From Corallococcus praedator (GTDB lineage Bacteria > Myxococcota > Myxococcia > Myxococcales > Myxococcaceae), in contig NZ_RAWI01000054.1 of the NCBI RefSeq assembly GCF_003612125.1, positions 1-34,725 on the forward strand: 34,725 nt of DNA, in the 5' to 3' direction. Within the stretch, counting starts at the first letter, position 1; each line of letters opens with the position of its first letter. The notes below the pieces were generated by a model. It was not told the origin of the DNA. It searched no databases and was given only the letters and a program-made list of their open reading frames with translations. Positions 32,284 to 34,725 of the stretch are shown piece by piece. Position numbers and translations under genes: made by a program.

Positions 32284-34245
32284 TCAGAAGCGGGTGGACA
32301 CCCCGGCCTGGACGGTGCGGGGTGGAATGGGCAGGTCGTCGGGATTGCCCGCGTCGGTGAGGTTGGTGCCGACGACGAAAAGCTGGAGCCCGTCCGCTGG
32401 CATCCGCCAGGCGATACGGGCATCCAGGGAGACGGTGGGGCTGGCACGGTAGGAATCCGCCACACCGTCTCCGTTGGTATCTGGGTAGAAGGGCCGCTCG
32501 CCCGTGAGCGCGCCGCGCACCAGGGCCTCCAGGCCCCACGGGCGGTAGCGCCAGGAGGCCTGCGCGGTGAACCGGTGGCGCGCCTGGCCTTCCAGCGCGC
32601 GCTCCAGGTCCTGATCCGTGCCGTCGGTGAGCGTGTAGCCCAGCTCCACCTGGACGCGGCCGGGCAGCGACTGGCGCACGCCCAGCTCGCCGCCGCGCAC
32701 GCGCGCCCGGGCGATGTTGATGTACGAGTAGCGCAGGGCCTCGCCCTCGGACTGGAGCGACGCGGCGATCATGTCGCGCAGCGAGTGCTGGAACACGCCC
32801 GCCCACACCATGGAGTCGCCAAAGGGCCGCACCTCCACGTTGAGGTTGTAGCTACGGGAGCGCTCGGGCTTCAGGTCCGGGTTGCCGCGCACGGTGTAGC
32901 CCACCGCGGGGTTCTCGAAGTCGATGAGCAGGTCCTGGAAGCTCGGCGCGCGGTAGCCCCACCCGTAGCCGGCGCGCACCGTGAGCCACGACAAGGGGTC
33001 GACCTTCAGGGCTGCCCGGGGCGTCACCGCGAAGCCGAACTGCGAATCCAGGTCCACCCGCCCGCCCCGCACGATCACCAGCCCCAGCTTCTCCCAGATC
33101 GTCCAGGTGTCCTGCGCGTAGAAGGAGCCGCGCCCGCGCCTCCCCTTGCCGCCGTCCAGCCGGTCCGAGTGCAGCCACTCGCCCAGGTACTCCGTGCCCA
33201 CCACGAACGCGTGCGAGCCGGGCCGCGCGTCCAGTTGCACACCCAGGCGGGCCTGTTGGTCGCGCGTGTCCTCCACGGAGTCCAGCGCGGAGGCGTTGCG
33301 CTGGTCGCGCAGGTAGCGGCGCTCGTAGTGCCCGTAGGACAGGTCCGTGCGCAGCGTCGCCTTCTGCCCCAGCCGCCAGGACGGCGACAGGCGCGAGGCG
33401 AAGGTGTTGTCGCGGGTCGCGCGGTCGAACACCGCACTGCCCGCGCCCAGGTCCACGCCGCGCTGGAGCCGGTGGGAGAAGGACGCGGTGCCCTCCAGCG
33501 ACAGCGTCTCCGAGCCGCGCCAGTCGCCGCGCGCGGACAGGTCATATCCGTTCAGGCTGCTGCCCGTGGTGCCCAGGTCGGTGGGGTCCAGGTCATACGC
33601 GGAGCCGCGCTGGAGCCCCGCGCTCATGCGCAGGCCCCACGCATCGCCGCGCGTCTCGCCCGTCGCGTCCAGGTCCAGCCGGTTGCGCGTGCCGTAGGCG
33701 GCCCGCAGGTCCGCGCCCAGGGGGCGCTGCGCCTTGCGCGTGATGAAGTTCACCACGCCCGCCACCGCGTCGCTCCCGTACATCACCGACCCCGGGCCCT
33801 TCACGATCTCCACCTGCTCGATGTCCTCCATCGACAGGCGCGACAGGTCCACGTCGCCGTCCACCTTGCCGGTGACGCGCTCGCCATCCACCAGCACCAG
33901 CGCGTACTCCGGCGCCAGCCCCTGCATGGACAGCCCCGCCCCGGAGAAGCCCTGCTGCACCACGAGGCCCGGGCGCGCGGAGAGCAGCTCCGAGGCGTCC
34001 CGCGCCCCGCTCGCGACGATCTCCGCGCGGGTGATGACCTCCGTCGTCACCGGGGATTCGCGCACGCGCTCCTGGCTGCGTGAGCCCGTCACCACCGTCT
34101 GGAGCGCGGGGGCCTCCTCGGCCACGCCACCGTCCACGGGCGACACATCCGCCACGCCACCGTCCACGGACGGCACGCCCTGCGCACCGGCCACGCCGGA
34201 CAGCAAGAGACACAGCAGTGCGAAGCCACGCCAACGCCCGGGCAT
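32284..34245 (-). CDS. TonB-dependent outer-membrane heme receptor
   Basis: 653 aa. Signal peptide to about 20 (WRGFALLCLLLSGVAGA), TonB-box-like LQTVVTG (49-55), plug domain with VEIVKGPGSVMYGSDAVAGVVNFITRK (about 125-150), then a beta-barrel ending in VSTRF. Heme-receptor boxes are Y431-R-A-P434 and N455-P-D-L458-KPERS. The His normally found between the two boxes in HemR-like receptors is absent here. A short repeat, SVDGGVAD then PVDGGVAE, lies before the TonB box. The ATG at 34245 has GGGAGGA seven bases upstream; GTG 34263 is inside that site. It opens the heme import chain and needs TonB-ExbBD encoded elsewhere. Confidence 0.9.
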   Translation of the reverse strand: MPGRWRGFALLCLLLSGVAGAQGVPSVDGGVADVSPVDGGVAEEAPALQTVVTGSRSQERVRESPVTTEVITRAEIVASGARDASELLSARPGLVVQQGFSGAGLSMQGLAPEYALVLVDGERVTGKVDGDVDLSRLSMEDIEQVEIVKGPGSVMYGSDAVAGVVNFITRKAQRPLGADLRAAYGTRNRLDLDATGETRGDAWGLRMSAGLQRGSAYDLDPTDLGTTGSSLNGYDLSARGDWRGSETLSLEGTASFSHRLQRGVDLGAGSAVFDRATRDNTFASRLSPSWRLGQKATLRTDLSYGHYERRYLRDQRNASALDSVEDTRDQQARLGVQLDARPGSHAFVVGTEYLGEWLHSDRLDGGKGRRGRGSFYAQDTWTIWEKLGLVIVRGGRVDLDSQFGFAVTPRAALKVDPLSWLTVRAGYGWGYRAPSFQDLLIDFENPAVGYTVRGNPDLKPERSRSYNLNVEVRPFGDSMVWAGVFQHSLRDMIAASLQSEGEALRYSYINIARARVRGGELGVRQSLPGRVQVELGYTLTDGTDQDLERALEGQARHRFTAQASWRYRPWGLEALVRGALTGERPFYPDTNGDGVADSYRASPTVSLDARIAWRMPADGLQLFVVGTNLTDAGNPDDLPIPPRTVQAGVSTRF

Positions 34246-34273
34246 CCCAGGTCCTCCCGGCACGCAAGCCGGG

Positions 34274-34293
34274 GGCTTCCGCGAAAGGAAGCC
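34274..34293 (-). promoter_or_regulatory. Hairpin in the leader of the TonB receptor gene
   Basis: GGCTTCC (34274-34280) and GGAAGCC (34287-34293) are perfect complements around a six-base loop. It lies 28 bases before the receptor's ATG, in the 141-bp gap after the zinc-ribbon gene. It may affect mRNA stability or translation. The rest of the gap shows nothing clear. Confidence 0.5.
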
Positions 34294-34386
34294 TGTCGGG
34301 CGCTGGGCTCAAGGGCCTCGGGCCTCAGGAAACACACGTCCACCACTCCCGGAGCCTCACGCGGCCCCGGACCCTCCACGCCTGCT

Positions 34387-34587
34387 TCAGCCGCCTTCAC
34401 CCCGGGGCGCCGCCAAGCCCCTGCGGGTGTCCCGGGAAGGCGCCGAGCCCTCCAGCGGAACCACCTGCGTCCGGTGACACCGGCGGCACTTCAACTCCAC
34501 GCCGCCCGGCACCAGCCGCGCCAACAGGCTGCCGCACATGCAGCGCAGCTCCCCGGCACTTCCCTGCGGCCCGCATCCCTCGTGCAT
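34387..34587 (-). CDS. Small zinc-ribbon protein (Com-like)
   Basis: 66 aa. A four-cysteine zinc ribbon is formed by C16-x-C18 (RCMCGSLLARL) and C34-x-x-C37 (LKCRRCHRT). The spacing and the GGVELKC phrase resemble the phage Mu Com-type zinc-finger family, whose founder is a translational activator. Here the first pair is CxC. ATG 34587 has GGGAG upstream and lies 22 bases from the predicted transcription start. It is the first gene of the Fur-controlled heme operon. A role in iron response is inferred from position; it could also be a simple metal-binding protein. Confidence 0.75.
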   Translation of the reverse strand: MHEGCGPQGSAGELRCMCGSLLARLVPGGVELKCRRCHRTQVVPLEGSAPSRDTRRGLAAPRGEGG

Positions 34588-34615
34588 CGCGGCTCCCTGC
34601 GTTCAGTGGGGCCAG

Positions 34616-34644
34616 ACGATATTGATAGTGAATATCAAAGTCAA
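34616..34644 (-). promoter_or_regulatory. Sigma-70-type promoter of the heme operon
   Basis: On the minus strand, the -35 TTGACT (34639-34644) and the -10 TATCGT (34616-34621) are 17 bases apart. Transcription would begin near 34609, about 22 bases before the zinc-ribbon start codon. This AT-rich block stands out in the GC-rich window. Confidence 0.65.
34618..34636. promoter_or_regulatory. Fur box over the heme operon promoter
   Basis: GATATTGATAGTGAATATC matches the 19-bp Fur consensus GATAATGATAATCATTATC at 15 of 19 positions. Perfect inverted repeats GATATT/AATATC lie inside it. It covers the promoter's spacer and -10 region, the position expected for iron-dependent repression. Confidence 0.8.
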
Positions 34645-34658
34645 AAGACTTCCGGTGA

Positions 34659-34675
34659 ACACCGCAACCCGGTGT
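34659..34675 (-). terminator. Possible terminator hairpin of the right-hand gene
   Basis: ACACCG (34659-34664) and CGGTGT (34670-34675) form a perfect 6-bp stem with a five-base loop. On the minus strand a TTTT run follows after about ten bases. It lies 16 bases after the presumed stop of the partial gene at the window end and just before the heme promoter. Confidence 0.35.
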
Positions 34676-34690
34676 CCGGACGGGAAGTCC

Positions 34691-34725
34691 CTACTTCGTG
34701 CCCGTCTTCGCGGCGGGACGGGGGG
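34691..34725 (-). CDS. 3' end of a gene entering from the right (partial)
   Basis: On the minus strand, the frame ending at TAG (34693-34691) reads P-R-P-A-A-K-T-G-T-K before the stop, a typical Ala/Pro/Lys-rich tail of a myxobacterial protein. Only 11 codons are visible, so identity cannot be given and even the frame is tentative. Confidence 0.3.
   Translation of the reverse strand, partial: PRPAAKTGTK

Noticed and set aside
31777-34083. Long open frame of 768 codons on the plus strand opposite the TonB receptor and hmuY
   Set aside because: It is antisense to two well-recognised genes; composition is Arg/His/Gln/Ala-rich with no domain, a usual by-product of very GC-rich DNA.
34246-34386. 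Heme or cobalamin riboswitch in the receptor leader
   Set aside because: Only a simple 7-bp hairpin is visible; no conserved riboswitch core could be recognised.

Overview
The window looks like a chromosomal segment of a myxobacterium of the Myxococcus/Corallococcus type. The evidence is very high GC with strong third-position G/C bias, lipoprotein-rich gene content, the immunity family named after Myxococcus xanthus MXAN_0049, and a TIGR02270-family protein of a kind found in multiple copies in M. xanthus. The genus is an inference from gene content. No rRNA, tRNA, CRISPR array or insertion sequence could be recognised.

Layout. (1) 1-4923, + strand: the end of a tightly packed three-gene unit that is cut by the window edge. 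It encodes a DUF559-type PD-(D/E)xK nuclease, a protein with possible DNA-binding regions, and a 1129-aa protein with two P-loop ATPase domains, the second HerA/VirB4-like. It resembles an anti-phage defence module. A 12-bp inverted repeat and one unrecognised gene follow (5062-6102). (2) 6151-12093: a type VI secretion (T6SS) accessory effector island. A minus-strand operon encodes a degenerate ketosynthase-fold protein, an AHH nuclease toxin, an Imm11 and an Imm49 immunity protein. A divergent plus-strand operon encodes a DUF4150 PAAR-like tip, a DUF6484 protein with a VgrG-like tail, and a TIGR02270 HEAT-like protein. The structural T6SS genes are not in the window.

(3) 12317-24743: mostly housekeeping and signalling genes. 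There is an orphan PAS-PAS-PAS-GAF histidine kinase, a membrane-anchored metallophosphoesterase, and a three-gene exported-protein operon whose first two products share a four-cysteine domain. A folate operon (pabB/trpE-like, pabA, pabC), a small serine hydrolase, a 57-aa hydrophilic protein, a short beta-carbonic-anhydrase-like protein, a TPR protein, a spermidine-synthase-like methyltransferase and a lipoprotein esterase complete this region. (4) 24872-27212: a VOC protein, then a divergent SDR/TetR pair around a palindromic operator.

(5) 27279-34644, minus strand: a complete heme uptake operon. Its promoter at the right end is overlapped by a 15/19 Fur box. Gene order is zinc-ribbon protein, TonB-dependent receptor, hmuY, hmuS, hmuT, hmuU, an unusual 84-bp-repeat ORF, hmuV. 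Heme would be bound at the surface by the receptor and HmuY, moved across the inner membrane by HmuTUV, and handled in the cytoplasm by HmuS. The most unusual element is the repeat ORF between hmuU and hmuV. It keeps an exact 28-codon period and is flanked by a 27-bp near-duplicate of the hmuV start region, as if the array had been inserted into a formerly overlapping hmuU-hmuV junction. No stretch longer than about 260 bases lacks a gene.
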